Assembly: GCF_000497575.1 (NCBI RefSeq)
Contig: NZ_APJI01000001.1
Span: 1-64,000 of the forward strand
Direction of reading: 5' to 3'
From: Afipia sp. OHSU_II-C1
GTDB taxonomy: Bacteria; Pseudomonadota; Alphaproteobacteria; Rhizobiales; Xanthobacteraceae
DNA: 64,000 bases
In this document: positions 26,177-34,875 of the stretch, piece after piece
Layout of the letters: each line of letters opens with the position of its first letter
Position numbering within the stretch: the stretch's first letter is position 1
Notes under the pieces: model-generated
The model's input: only the letters and a program-made list of their open reading frames with translations
The model's database searches: none
Told to the model about the DNA's origin: nothing
Translations under genes and position numbers: made by a program

Positions 26177-27195
26177 CCGACACGACGACGACCCCGGCGA
26201 CCGTAGAGCCGCTGCCGCAAGCCAATCGCGATTTCATCCCGCTGCTGCTGCCGGTCGCACTCGCGCTCGTCATGATCCCCTTCATCGGTTCTGGCAGCAC
26301 CTGGGTGACGCTGACCATCGCAAGCCTCGCCATGGGCATGATGATCTTCATCATGGCTTCGGGCCTGACGCTGGTGTTCGGTCTGATGGACGTCCTGAAC
26401 TTCGGCCACGGGGCATTCATCGCGGTCGGCGCCTATGTCGCGACGCTGGTGCTGGCGCCGATGGCCGGATACGTCCAGGCCGACTCGCTGTGGCTCAACC
26501 TGCTCGCGCTGGCTCCTGCCGCGCTGCTGGCGATGGCGGTGTCGGGCGCGCTCGGTCTCGTCTTCGAACGGGTGCTGATCCTTCCCGTCTACGGCAACCA
26601 CCTCAAGCAGATCCTGATCACCATGGGCGGGCTGATCGTGGCCGAGCAACTGCTCTACGCGCTGTGGGGGCCGGAGCGCATTCCGCTGCCGCTGCCGGCC
26701 TCGCTCCGCGGCTCCTTCATCCTCGGCGACATCGCCATCGCCAAATACCGCGTGCTGGCGATGGTCGTCGGCCTTGTGGTGTTCGGTCTCGTGCTGCTGG
26801 TGCTGAACCGCACCAAGATCGGCCTGCTGATCCGCGCCGGTGTCGAAAACCGCGAAATGGTCGAGGCGCTGGGCTATCGCATCAAGCGGCTGTTCCTTGG
26901 CGTGTTCATGGTGGGCTCGGCGCTCGCCGGTCTCGGCGGCATCATGTGGGCGCTCTATCGCGAGGAAGTTCACGCCTCCATCGGCGGAGAACTGACCGTT
27001 CTTGTGTTCATCGTCATCATCATCGGCGGCCTCGGCTCCATCGGCGGATGCTTCGTCGGTGCGATTCTGGTCGCCATGGTCGCGAACTATGGCGGCTTCC
27101 TTGTGCCGAAGCTGGCGCTGATCTCGAACATCCTTCTGATGGTCGCAATCCTGATGTGGCGGCCGCGCGGACTCTATCCGGTGACCAACAGATAA
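26173..27195 (+). CDS. livH: LivH-like ABC transporter permease (cluster 2)
   Basis: A 340-residue permease with the LivH hallmark LTLVFGLMDVLNFGHGAF and eight or nine hydrophobic helices; IIIGGLGSIGGCFVGAILV near the end is the coupling loop. The N terminus has about 20 extra polar residues before the first helix. The ATG overlaps the livF stop, which fixes the start. A longer frame upstream to 25798 is an overlap with livF and is not used. Confidence 0.93.
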   Translation: MTDTTTTPATVEPLPQANRDFIPLLLPVALALVMIPFIGSGSTWVTLTIASLAMGMMIFIMASGLTLVFGLMDVLNFGHGAFIAVGAYVATLVLAPMAGYVQADSLWLNLLALAPAALLAMAVSGALGLVFERVLILPVYGNHLKQILITMGGLIVAEQLLYALWGPERIPLPLPASLRGSFILGDIAIAKYRVLAMVVGLVVFGLVLLVLNRTKIGLLIRAGVENREMVEALGYRIKRLFLGVFMVGSALAGLGGIMWALYREEVHASIGGELTVLVFIVIIIGGLGSIGGCFVGAILVAMVANYGGFLVPKLALISNILLMVAILMWRPRGLYPVTNR

Positions 27196-27205
27196 AGATT
27201 TGCAG

Positions 27206-28264
27206 ATGATGATCCTTTCCGGCGATCCGCCGCGCAGCCGCGTTCTCAGCCTCCTGCTCATCGTCATCGTGACGCTGCTTGCGCTGGCGCCGTTCCTGTT
27301 CCCCGGCGCGAAGGCGATGAATGTCGCGACCAAGATCTGCATCTTCGCGCTGCTGGTCGCGTCCTACGATCTGCTGCTCGGTTACACCGGCACGGTGTCG
27401 TTCGCGCACACCATGTTCTACGGCATCGGCAGCTACGGTATCGCGATTGCGCTCTACGCCATGGGCCCGACATGGGCGGGCGTCGCCACCGGCATTGTCA
27501 TCGGCCTGCCGCTCGCCGCGCTGCTCGCGCTCGGCATCGGGCTGTTCTCGCTGCGCGTGCAGGCGATCTTCTTTGCGATGATAACGCTGGCGGTTGCCTC
27601 AGCCTTTCAGGTGTTGGCCTCGCAACTGTCGTGGCTGACCGGCGGCGACGACGGCCGCAGCTTCCGTCTGCCGGAGTTGCTGCGTCCCGGCACCGTGATC
27701 ATTCCGAAAGAAGTCTTCGGGTTTGAATTCAACGGCCGCACGCTGACCTACTACATTGTCTTCGTGGTCGCGGCTGCGCTGATCCTCACGCTGCTCCGGA
27801 TCGTGAATTCGCCGTTCGGCCGCGCGCTGCAAGCCGTGCGCGAGAACCGTTTCCGTGCCGAGGCCCTCGGCTATCGAACCGTGTTTCACCTGACATGGGC
27901 CAACGTCATCGCCGCCCTTGTCGCGGCCTGCGCCGGCGTCCTGAATGCCCTGTGGCTGCGCTATGCGGGACCGGAGACACTCTCCTTCACGATCATGATC
28001 GACATTCTGCTGATGGTGGTGATCGGCGGCATGGGCACGATGTACGGCGCGATCATCGGCGCGGCGATTTTCATTCTCGCTGAAAACTATCTTCAGGCGC
28101 TGATGGGCGCGGCCTCGAAGGCAACCGCGGGCGCTGGCATTCCCGTGCTGCCTGCCCTGCTGCATCCCGACCGCTGGCTGCTGTGGCTCGGCCTGCTGTT
28201 CATCGCCAGTGTGTACTTCTTCCCGACGGGAGTGGTCGGCAAACTGCGCGGGAAGAATAAATAG
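27206..28264 (+). CDS. livM: LivM-like ABC transporter permease (cluster 2)
   Basis: A 352-residue permease with ten or so hydrophobic segments and the LivM pattern YDLLLGYTGTVSFAHTMFYGIGSYG (key residues G-Y-T-G, SFAH) and ALQAVRENRFRAEALGYRT, the cytoplasmic coupling helix; VIGGMGTMYGAIIGAAIF follows. ATG 27206 is chosen; TTG 27200 and ATG 27209 are near alternatives. It closes the second Liv transporter, ten bases after livH. Confidence 0.92.
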   Translation: MMILSGDPPRSRVLSLLLIVIVTLLALAPFLFPGAKAMNVATKICIFALLVASYDLLLGYTGTVSFAHTMFYGIGSYGIAIALYAMGPTWAGVATGIVIGLPLAALLALGIGLFSLRVQAIFFAMITLAVASAFQVLASQLSWLTGGDDGRSFRLPELLRPGTVIIPKEVFGFEFNGRTLTYYIVFVVAAALILTLLRIVNSPFGRALQAVRENRFRAEALGYRTVFHLTWANVIAALVAACAGVLNALWLRYAGPETLSFTIMIDILLMVVIGGMGTMYGAIIGAAIFILAENYLQALMGAASKATAGAGIPVLPALLHPDRWLLWLGLLFIASVYFFPTGVVGKLRGKNK

Positions 28265-28298
28265 GTTCCGAGAGCAAACAGGGCGAAGTCTAGGAATT

Positions 28299-29459
28299 AT
28301 GAACCAGGCGCCAGATGCTCATCGCGTTCTGCTGATCGGCGCAACGGGTGCCTTCGGAAGTCGGCTCGCCGTAATGCTGGCGAAGCTTGAGGGACTTGAG
28401 CTTGTCCTCGCAGCAAGAAAGATCAACCGGTTAAACCGGATAAAAGACGATTTGAATGCGCGTGGCGCGAACGCGCGCATAACAACAATCGCTTTTGACA
28501 AGACTCATCCGGAGATGATCTCAGGCATCGCTCCGTGGGCCATCGTGGATGCCGCCGGACCGTTTCAGGAAAACGACTATACCATTCCGCTCGCATCCGT
28601 GAATTGCGGTGCCCATTATGTCGATCTCTCGGATGCAAGGACCCATGTCGAGGGGTTTACGTCAGCTGTTGATGCTCAAGCACGCGCCAATAATGTGCTG
28701 GCCGTAACAGGCGCAAGCTCGACACCAGCACTTTCACATGCAGCACTGACGCAGCTGGTCGCTGGCTGGCAGCAGATCGACGAGGTCCTTGTGGCGATTT
28801 CTCCGGGCGCAAAGGCGCCTCGTGGATTGTCCGTGGTGCAGGCTATCTTATCCTATGTGGGGCAGCCAGTGCGCGTGTTTGAAAACGGCCAGTGGCAGCA
28901 GAATTTCGGTTGGTCCGGGGTGCGCAGGCTCGACATGCCTGGACTTGGCGCACGATGGGTCTCACTTTGTGAAACTCCCGATCTTGATCTGCTGCCGAAA
29001 AATTTCGTGATCAATCGCAGCGCGTTGTTCTTGGCAGGACTTGAACTCTCGCCGATGCACCTCGGCCTCTCCGCACTAAGCCTTTTGGTAAGATGGAATC
29101 TGATGAAGTCGCTAAGGCCACTCGCCCGACCACTCCGCGCAATTGCCGGAGTACTCGCACCATTTGGCTCTGATCGCGGTGGCATGTTGGTACAAGTATC
29201 GGGTCGCGACGGGAAGGATCGCTATGTCACTGCGCGTTGGTCTTTGCTTGCAGAGAAAAATGCCGGCCCAAACGTCCCAGCGGCCGCGGCCGCGGCTATA
29301 ATACGCGCGCTGCATAGCGGGCGAGAGATACGGACTGGCGCACAAGCCTGCGTCGGATTGCTATCTTGTGAGGCCATTCTAGATGAACTCACAAATCTAC
29401 CGATCTCAACACGCACAGATCAAGTTTCGCGATCCGAACTCACCCCCCAGGAGGGGTGA
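28299..29459 (+). CDS. Saccharopine-dehydrogenase-like NAD(P)-binding protein
   Basis: A 386-residue protein beginning with a Rossmann motif, RVLLIGATGAFGSRLA, then LELVLAARKINRL and, further on, WAIVDAAGPFQ and CGAHYVDLSDAR, all typical of the saccharopine dehydrogenase / trans-acting enoyl reductase-like NADP domain family. The C-terminal part (about 190-386) is less conserved and I do not recognise it. The ATG at 28299 follows TAGGAAT. Base composition looks lower in G+C than neighbours and codons such as ATA, TTG and AAA are commoner, which may mean recent acquisition. It follows livM by 34 bases but a functional link is not evident. Confidence 0.75.
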   Translation: MNQAPDAHRVLLIGATGAFGSRLAVMLAKLEGLELVLAARKINRLNRIKDDLNARGANARITTIAFDKTHPEMISGIAPWAIVDAAGPFQENDYTIPLASVNCGAHYVDLSDARTHVEGFTSAVDAQARANNVLAVTGASSTPALSHAALTQLVAGWQQIDEVLVAISPGAKAPRGLSVVQAILSYVGQPVRVFENGQWQQNFGWSGVRRLDMPGLGARWVSLCETPDLDLLPKNFVINRSALFLAGLELSPMHLGLSALSLLVRWNLMKSLRPLARPLRAIAGVLAPFGSDRGGMLVQVSGRDGKDRYVTARWSLLAEKNAGPNVPAAAAAAIIRALHSGREIRTGAQACVGLLSCEAILDELTNLPISTRTDQVSRSELTPQEG

Positions 29460-29466
29460 GTCAGTT

Positions 29467-30240
29467 TCACCTCGCCGGGTCCGGATAAACCATGCTCCGC
29501 CAGCCGCTGCGATCGAACGGCTTCCATTCGCCTTCCGGCTGCGCGAGGCGCTCGGCAACGGCATAGACGATCGCGGGATGATGCCCCATCCCGCAATGGC
29601 TGGCGCCCTGCACTTCGATGTTCTCGGCATACGTGCCGGGCTGCTCGATGCAGCTCTGCCACGCGCAGATCCCGTCGGTGCGGCTGAAGATCGCCGTGGT
29701 CGGCACAGGCGGCGTCTTCGCCATCTCGCCGCCGAACTCCGGGTCATGATGATCCGCACGGCGTCCGCTGACGGTCTCATACGTGCGCCATGCGTTCGTC
29801 GCCCTTGGATTGCCTGCGAACGGGCTGCCGAGCGTGATGACCGAACGCACGCGGTCAGGCATCATCTTCGCAAGCTGGCGCGCGTAGATGCCACCGAGGC
29901 TCCATCCCACAAGGCTCACCTTGCGGCCATGGGTCTCGTTGAGATCCTGCAGGAGATTGAGCATCGCATCCTGAACGCCGGCGCGGGGACCGAAGTTGCG
30001 GCCAAGTCCCCAGCCGCTCACGGCATAGCCGCGGCTCTTGAGGAACGTGCGCAGCGGACGCGTCGCGGTGTCGCTGGTAATCAGGCCCGGCAGCACGAGC
30101 ACCGGATGACCGTCACCCTTGGGCGCGAGGCTGAGCAGCGGAAGCGCGCCGAAGAATGCGCCGAATTCATTAATGGCGCGCGCCTCCAGCATCATCAGCA
30201 ATCTGGACGGCGGGCGAAGCGTCTGGGCAGCAACGGACAT
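29467..30240 (-). CDS. PGAP1/lipase-like alpha/beta hydrolase
   Basis: A 257-residue hydrolase with the oxyanion segment GDGHPVLVLPGL, the nucleophile elbow GWSLGG (Ser114) and a late His in GASHCGMGHHP. The fold resembles PGAP1-like esterases and triacylglycerol lipases. A paralogue lies at 42786-43586 and shares the blocks HPVLVLPGL, GRKVSLVGWSLGG, TLGSPFAG, RTDGI, AENIE and the closing PFDRSG. No signal peptide is evident, so a cytoplasmic or membrane-peripheral role is likely. It converges with the saccharopine-dehydrogenase-like gene, with seven bases between stops. Confidence 0.82.
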   Translation of the reverse strand: MSVAAQTLRPPSRLLMMLEARAINEFGAFFGALPLLSLAPKGDGHPVLVLPGLITSDTATRPLRTFLKSRGYAVSGWGLGRNFGPRAGVQDAMLNLLQDLNETHGRKVSLVGWSLGGIYARQLAKMMPDRVRSVITLGSPFAGNPRATNAWRTYETVSGRRADHHDPEFGGEMAKTPPVPTTAIFSRTDGICAWQSCIEQPGTYAENIEVQGASHCGMGHHPAIVYAVAERLAQPEGEWKPFDRSGWRSMVYPDPAR

Positions 30241-30443
30241 TCGATTTCCTTCTTGTCAGTACGTTTCCGGCTTTCGGCCGGCGCGACAAAATCAATTCCG
30301 ATATGCGAAACGAATCACGGCAACACGCCAATCAACGCACATTGATTCAAGCTATTGGGCAAATTCCGGCATTTCAAGCCGCCTCCGGCGCGTTTGAAAC
30401 AGGTGTTGCAAATTGCCGACAGGCCGGATTTTCGCTTGGATAA

Positions 30444-31733
30444 TCAGAGCGTTTTGACCACCACTTCCGCGGTGTGCAGTGCAAGACCCGCAAGTCCACC
30501 GATCAGCGCGCCATTGAACCGGATGTATTGCAAATCCTTGCCGATGTTGATCTCGATCAGGTTGATCAGCTGTTTCATGTCCCACGACTTGACCTGATCG
30601 GCGATGAAGCGTGACACGCCGCTCTTCTGATCGGCGATGAAGCTGCGCAGCACCGCGACAATTCCCTTGTTGATCTCCGCGCGCATCTCGCTGTCGGTGG
30701 CGAGTTGTTTGCCCGCCTCCAGGAACACATTGGTCAGGTGATGTTGCAGCACGTTGCTCTCGTCGCTGGCGCTCCTGTCGATGAACGCCTTGACGCTGGC
30801 CCAGATGTCACGCGTCAGCGCGGCAAGCTCCGGGCGCGCCAGCAGATCGCGCTTCAGTCCGTCGATACGGTCCGCATACGTCTTGTCGTTCGCCAGCTTG
30901 TCGGGAAGCGTCAGCAGGATGCGATCGACCTCGCCGCGAAACGGATGCTGAGGATCAGAGCGCACTTCTTCAAAGAACGATGTGGCCGACGCAGCAACCC
31001 TCTTCAGCAGGAACTTGTCCGCACGATAGAGTTTCAGCAGTGTCGGAAGTTCGTTGCGGATTTTCTCCCGGATCAGCTCGAGCGTCTCGGGCTTGTTGAT
31101 CGACTCGTGAATCGCCTGCAACAGATCGTCGAGCATGCCTTTGTGGCGTCCCTCGGCGATGAAGCCGCGCAGCGTTCCCGCCGCCAGCGGCGCAAGATCG
31201 ACGGTCTGCAACTGCGTCACGATCCGGCGCGTGAAATACGATTTCAGTCCCGACGTTTCCGCAGCGGCCAGCGCCTCCGGCAAAAGACGCAGAACGAAAC
31301 GCGCCAGATCCGAGCTCTTCTTCGGATCGGTCAACCAGTCCGAAATGAACGAGGCGAAATCGACCTCGCGCAGCTTCGCATCGACCGGCGCCGGACTAAG
31401 GAAATGCACCTCGATGAATTCGCCGAGTTTCTCGGCGATCCGGTGCTGGTTTTGCTGGATGATGGCGGTGTGCGGTATCGGCAATCCCAGCGGCCGCCGG
31501 AACAGCGCAACCACTGCGTACCAGTCCGCGAGCCCGCCGATCGTCGCCGCCTCCGCGAACGCTGCGAGAAATCCGAATCCCGGATGCACGCGCTCCATCG
31601 CCTTCGCGACAACGAGCACAACGACGCAGCCAACGAGGACGAGCGTCGCGAGCATCTTGACCCGGCGCAGTTCCGCCGCGCGCGCGATGTCGCCGGTATC
31701 CGCGACCAGCACGAATTTTCCGTTGTCAGCCAT
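30444..31733 (-). CDS. DUF445 membrane protein
   Basis: A 429-residue protein with hydrophobic segments near residues 24-45 and at the C terminus (NGALIGGLAGLALHTAEVV), and a large helical middle. The motif FLAAFAEAATIGGLADWYAVVALFRRPLG (key residues GGLADWYAVVALF) is the DUF445/YjiN hallmark, followed by IPHTAIIQQNQHRIAEKLGEFIE. Its function is not established. The ATG at 31733 is preferred over a start five codons upstream. It is a single gene, with about 200 bases to the next gene on either side. Confidence 0.88.
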   Translation of the reverse strand: MADNGKFVLVADTGDIARAAELRRVKMLATLVLVGCVVVLVVAKAMERVHPGFGFLAAFAEAATIGGLADWYAVVALFRRPLGLPIPHTAIIQQNQHRIAEKLGEFIEVHFLSPAPVDAKLREVDFASFISDWLTDPKKSSDLARFVLRLLPEALAAAETSGLKSYFTRRIVTQLQTVDLAPLAAGTLRGFIAEGRHKGMLDDLLQAIHESINKPETLELIREKIRNELPTLLKLYRADKFLLKRVAASATSFFEEVRSDPQHPFRGEVDRILLTLPDKLANDKTYADRIDGLKRDLLARPELAALTRDIWASVKAFIDRSASDESNVLQHHLTNVFLEAGKQLATDSEMRAEINKGIVAVLRSFIADQKSGVSRFIADQVKSWDMKQLINLIEINIGKDLQYIRFNGALIGGLAGLALHTAEVVVKTL

Positions 31734-31913
31734 ACGCGTATTCCACAAAAGTGGGCACCGGTTTTGGGATCAGAATACGCGCCTCCTTATTAGAAGAGCA
31801 TTTTCTTGACGCAAACCGGCTTCCACTTTGCCGGAAAATGCTCGCACGATCCCGCTCAGCCGACATTGCATCGCGGACCCGCTCCCGTCAAAGGAAGGAG
31901 GTGCGCGGCAAAC

Positions 31914-31938
31914 AAAGGCCCGCTCGAAGCGGGCCTTT
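31914..31938 (-). terminator. Rho-independent terminator of the phasin gene
   Basis: AAAGGCCCGCT, a three-base loop and its exact complement form an 11-base-pair stem; on the minus strand it ends in CCTTTGTTT. It lies 36 bases after the phasin stop. Confidence 0.8.
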
Positions 31939-31973
31939 GATCGTCGAATTGTAAGGTGGTCGAGGCCGGACGA

Positions 31974-32462
31974 TCAGGCCGACTTGGTGTAGGACGCGAC
32001 CTTCGCGAAGTTATCCTGCGCGGTCTTCGCACCGTCGGCGATCAGCTTGCCGAAGTATTCGGTGGTCGCCTTGGCGCGCGACATCACGACTTCGCCCTGG
32101 GCGCGGAGCAGATCGCCCTGGATCGTGACGGCTTCGTTCAGCGACTTCGCCGACGCGAGCTTGTCGATGCCCGAGAACAGCGCCTGCGCGTCTTCGTAAA
32201 CGGCCTGCTGGATGCTGCGGGAGATTTTCGCGGTCTCGCTGACCGAACCGGCAACAGCGGTTTCGATCGCCGAGGTCACCTTCTCCGAACCGGTGTGGAT
32301 CTCAGCAGCACGGTCCTTGGCGGTGCCGGCGGCCTTCTTCACGAACTCACGAGCAGCTTCAGGAACTTCCACGTTCGGGAAATTCTTCAGCGCGTCGGTG
32401 ACGGGCGCGAAAGCGGTCTTCACGGTGTTCAGCACGGACTCGGTGTTGAAAGAATTGGTCAT
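31974..32462 (-). CDS. Phasin family protein
   Basis: A 162-residue mostly alpha-helical protein with the Phasin_2 pattern: N-terminal FAPVTDALKNFPNVEVPEAAREF, then SEKVTSAIETAVAGSVSETAKISR and the ATTEYFGKLIADGAKT close. Phasins coat polyhydroxyalkanoate granules. GGAG precedes the ATG. It lies just downstream of the PhaE-like/PhaC/GNAT operon on the same strand but has its own leader with a long dyad and its own terminator, so it is probably transcribed separately as well. The composition, rich in Ala, Lys and Glu without cysteine, is typical. Confidence 0.92.
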   Translation of the reverse strand: MTNSFNTESVLNTVKTAFAPVTDALKNFPNVEVPEAAREFVKKAAGTAKDRAAEIHTGSEKVTSAIETAVAGSVSETAKISRSIQQAVYEDAQALFSGIDKLASAKSLNEAVTIQGDLLRAQGEVVMSRAKATTEYFGKLIADGAKTAQDNFAKVASYTKSA

Positions 32463-32551
32463 TGTCTGTCTCCATCCTCAGGGTTGCGAGCTATGGGCTC
32501 ATCCCCGTCCGGTATGGCCCGGGGCAAGGTGGTTATGCCAAAGTCTTAGAT

Positions 32552-32577
32552 GCACTGCAACAAGAATGTTGCAATGC
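32552..32577. promoter_or_regulatory. 26-base dyad upstream of the phasin gene, candidate PhaR operator
   Basis: GCACTGCAACA, four bases, then TGTTGCAATGC form an inverted repeat with one mismatched pair, lying 90-115 bases before the phasin start. TGC/GCA-rich dyads are the known type of binding site for PhaR, the PHA-responsive repressor of phasin genes. Assignment is inference. Confidence 0.5.
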
Positions 32578-32624
32578 GTCATCACGAACCCGTGATATAA
32601 TGAAATTTCAGCTATTACAGCAAC

Positions 32625-33221
32625 TTAGCCCACAGCTTCGGAAACCCCGTAGGCTTCGAGCTGGGCACGAACCTTGGAGACATTATGGCCGAGGACCACG
32701 ATATCGTGGGTCTTTCCCGCCAGGTCCCTGACCTGATCGTGCAGCAGCGCCTCTGCCTTGAAGCCGAGGCTCTCGAACAGGGCGATCGCCCCGGTCTGAT
32801 CGACCGTCATCTGGGCCATGATCTTCTCCAGTCCCGACCCCAGCGCCAGCGCGAAGGTTTCCTGAGACAGCGCGCGGCCTACTCCAAGACCGCGGACATC
32901 CTTGGACACCACCATGCGGATCTCGCCGACATGCGGCGACCATGACAGCAGGTCCCGGACGATGGTGCCGCAGCCCACCACCGTAGTCCCCTTCACGGCC
33001 AGCAGGCTGACCAGCCCGCCGCGCTCCAGCTCCTTGATCCAGGCCGAGAGCACCTTCGGCTCACTGATGTTGCGCGGAATGAACAGCAGGTCATGGATCG
33101 GCAGCTTCTGCGCGAACGCGAGGACAGCCGCCTCGTCCGCTGCCGTCATATGGCGAAACTCGATTTCACCGCCCTCGGTCATGACGCGGCGCGGATAGGA
33201 ACGGACTTCGGTGCTGTTCAT
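32625..33221 (-). CDS. GNAT-family N-acetyltransferase coupled to phaC
   Basis: A 198-residue GNAT protein. Motif A is clear, EIRMVVSKDVRGLGVGRAL (acetyl-CoA pyrophosphate loop), preceded by LLAVKGTTVVGCGTIV and followed by MTVDQTGAIALFESLGFK (motif B, key residues ALFESLGF). The ATG overlaps the phaC stop (ATGA, 33218-33221), so its translation depends on phaC. The acetylation target is unknown; small-molecule or protein substrates are both possible. GNATs next to PHA synthase genes are not something I recall as characterised. Confidence 0.85.
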   Translation of the reverse strand: MNSTEVRSYPRRVMTEGGEIEFRHMTAADEAAVLAFAQKLPIHDLLFIPRNISEPKVLSAWIKELERGGLVSLLAVKGTTVVGCGTIVRDLLSWSPHVGEIRMVVSKDVRGLGVGRALSQETFALALGSGLEKIMAQMTVDQTGAIALFESLGFKAEALLHDQVRDLAGKTHDIVVLGHNVSKVRAQLEAYGVSEAVG

Positions 33222-34312
33222 GTTGATCGCTCACTTAACCAGGAATCGAGTTTGGGCCAGAGACGCTTGATGGCGTTCGCACCGGCAACGAGACTGACAT
33301 GGCCGCCCTTGAGGATAATCTCGGTCTTGTCGGTCGATCCGATCTTCGCGATCAGATGCTTCGCAGCGTCATAGGGGACGATGTGATCGTGCTCGGCGAC
33401 CGCATGCAGCACCGGCACCGTAATCTTGGAAATGTCCGCGGGACGTCCGCCAACGGTCATGGTGCCGTTGAACAGCTTGTTGTCCCACATCAGGTCCTTT
33501 GTGGTGGTCCGGAAATATTCGCCGGCCAGCGGCAGCGTGTCCTGCGCCCAGCGGTCGAACATCCGGTAGGATTTGACGAACTCGTCGTTCCAGATGTTTT
33601 CCCAGAGCTGGATCTGGCCCACGGCGCGCGACGCGGGCCGCAGCATTTCAAACGATGACAGGATCATCTCGGGCGGAACGTTGCCGACGCTGTCGACCAG
33701 TTTATCCACGTCGAAGTAACGCCGGTCGGAAAAATTCTGAAACAGCTTCATCTGCCGGAAATCGATCGGCGTCGTGAAGCACACCAGATTCTTCATCGGG
33801 CCATCGTTGAAGATCGAGCCGTAAAGCAGCGACAGGACACCGCCGAAGCAATAGCCGATCACATTAACGTCGGTCTCACCGGAATCTTCCTGCACCCGCC
33901 GGATGCAATCCGGAATAAAGCCGAGAACGTAGTCCTCCATCCGCAGCGATTTTTCCTCAGGGCGCGGCGCCGTCCAGTCGAGCATGTAGACATCGAAACC
34001 CTTCTTGAGCAGGAATTCGATGAAGCTCTGTCCGGGCACCATGTCGAGAATGTAGCCACGATTGGTGGTCGCCATCACGATCAGGATCGGGATGCGATAG
34101 ATCTCATCCGCCAGCGGCCGGTAGTGATAGAGATTCATCGTGCCTTTGGAATGGATGATATCCTTCGGCGTCGAGCCGAGCGCCGGACCTGACGAGGCGA
34201 AATATTCCACGCCCTTGATGCTGCGCTGGATCGCGCGCTGGACCTCGGTCTGGATGCGTTCGCCGACCTGCGCGATATCCGGCATCGCGTTCGCATTGGT
34301 CTGGACATTCAT
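33218..34312 (-). CDS. phaC: Short polyhydroxyalkanoate synthase (class III-like PhaC)
   Basis: A 364-residue alpha/beta-hydrolase-fold synthase that polymerises hydroxyacyl-CoA. The lipase-like box is GYCFGG with nucleophile Cys155; Asp309 (AEHDHIVPY) and His338 (KGGHVSL) complete the triad. The length of about 360 residues and lack of the long N-terminal domain match class III/IV synthases that need a PhaE or PhaR partner, and a short partner-like gene precedes it with an ATGA overlap. Conserved TTNRGYILDMVPGQSFIEFL and MLDWTAPRPEE fit the family. It probably acts on granules coated by the phasin encoded downstream. Confidence 0.92.
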   Translation of the reverse strand: MNVQTNANAMPDIAQVGERIQTEVQRAIQRSIKGVEYFASSGPALGSTPKDIIHSKGTMNLYHYRPLADEIYRIPILIVMATTNRGYILDMVPGQSFIEFLLKKGFDVYMLDWTAPRPEEKSLRMEDYVLGFIPDCIRRVQEDSGETDVNVIGYCFGGVLSLLYGSIFNDGPMKNLVCFTTPIDFRQMKLFQNFSDRRYFDVDKLVDSVGNVPPEMILSSFEMLRPASRAVGQIQLWENIWNDEFVKSYRMFDRWAQDTLPLAGEYFRTTTKDLMWDNKLFNGTMTVGGRPADISKITVPVLHAVAEHDHIVPYDAAKHLIAKIGSTDKTEIILKGGHVSLVAGANAIKRLWPKLDSWLSERST

Positions 34313-34698
34313 GGCGTGCCTCCCCCGGTCGCGGACGGCGGCTGTTTGGTTCGCGGAGGCCTTGGCATGGCCAGCCCGTTGCTGCCCTGCGACGCGACGT
34401 CGGCATGCACGCGATTGAGCAGCGCCCTGATCTCGTTCAGCTGACTTTCGATCGATTGCAGCCGCTCGCCCATGCTGACCATCTGCGCGCGGCTGGGCAG
34501 GTTCATGCTGACCAGGTAACGCTCCATCAGATCGCCGACGGTCTTTTGCGCACCGACCGAGGCCCCGGTGAGCTGATGCGTAACCCGGCTGAACTGTTCC
34601 GAACCCATGACCTGATTGGCCATGGCGTTGAAACCCTTCTCCATCTCGGCAAGCATGGTGTGCCACACCTGCACCGGGTCGTTCGGCTTGTCGGACAT
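34309..34698 (-). CDS. PhaE/PhaR-like PHA synthase subunit (short)
   Basis: A 129-residue helical protein beginning MSDKPNDPVQVWHTMLAEMEKGFNAMAN (key opening PVQVW). The middle and end, KTVGDLMERYLVSMNLPSRAQM and GERLQSIESQLNEIRALLNRV, recall the C-terminal region of PhaE and of other PHA-synthase partner proteins, where a helix ends in such a coiled coil. It is much shorter than classical PhaE (about 350 residues). A Pro-rich tail follows. The ATG at 34698 follows GGGAGGGGC. Its stop overlaps the phaC start. The call rests mainly on the position and helical pattern. Confidence 0.7.
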   Translation of the reverse strand: MSDKPNDPVQVWHTMLAEMEKGFNAMANQVMGSEQFSRVTHQLTGASVGAQKTVGDLMERYLVSMNLPSRAQMVSMGERLQSIESQLNEIRALLNRVHADVASQGSNGLAMPRPPRTKQPPSATGGGTP

Positions 34699-34875
34699 CC
34701 TGGCGCCCCTCCCGAAGCGGTAACAAGGCCTCGTTGGGCCTGCCTTTTTTAGCCATTCCATACCGTTGCGGGACCGAGGTCAACATTGGCCCGCCATCAA
34801 GCCGCACGCCGCCTCCTGTACGGCGCAAAAAGCCTGCGATAGGGTTTAGCCTTGTTTATCTTGAGGGACGCACAC

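Noticed and set aside
34699-34760. Terminator-like AGGCC/GGGCCT stem followed by a T run on the plus strand
   Set aside because: No forward gene ends just upstream; it lies in the leader of the reverse PHA operon.
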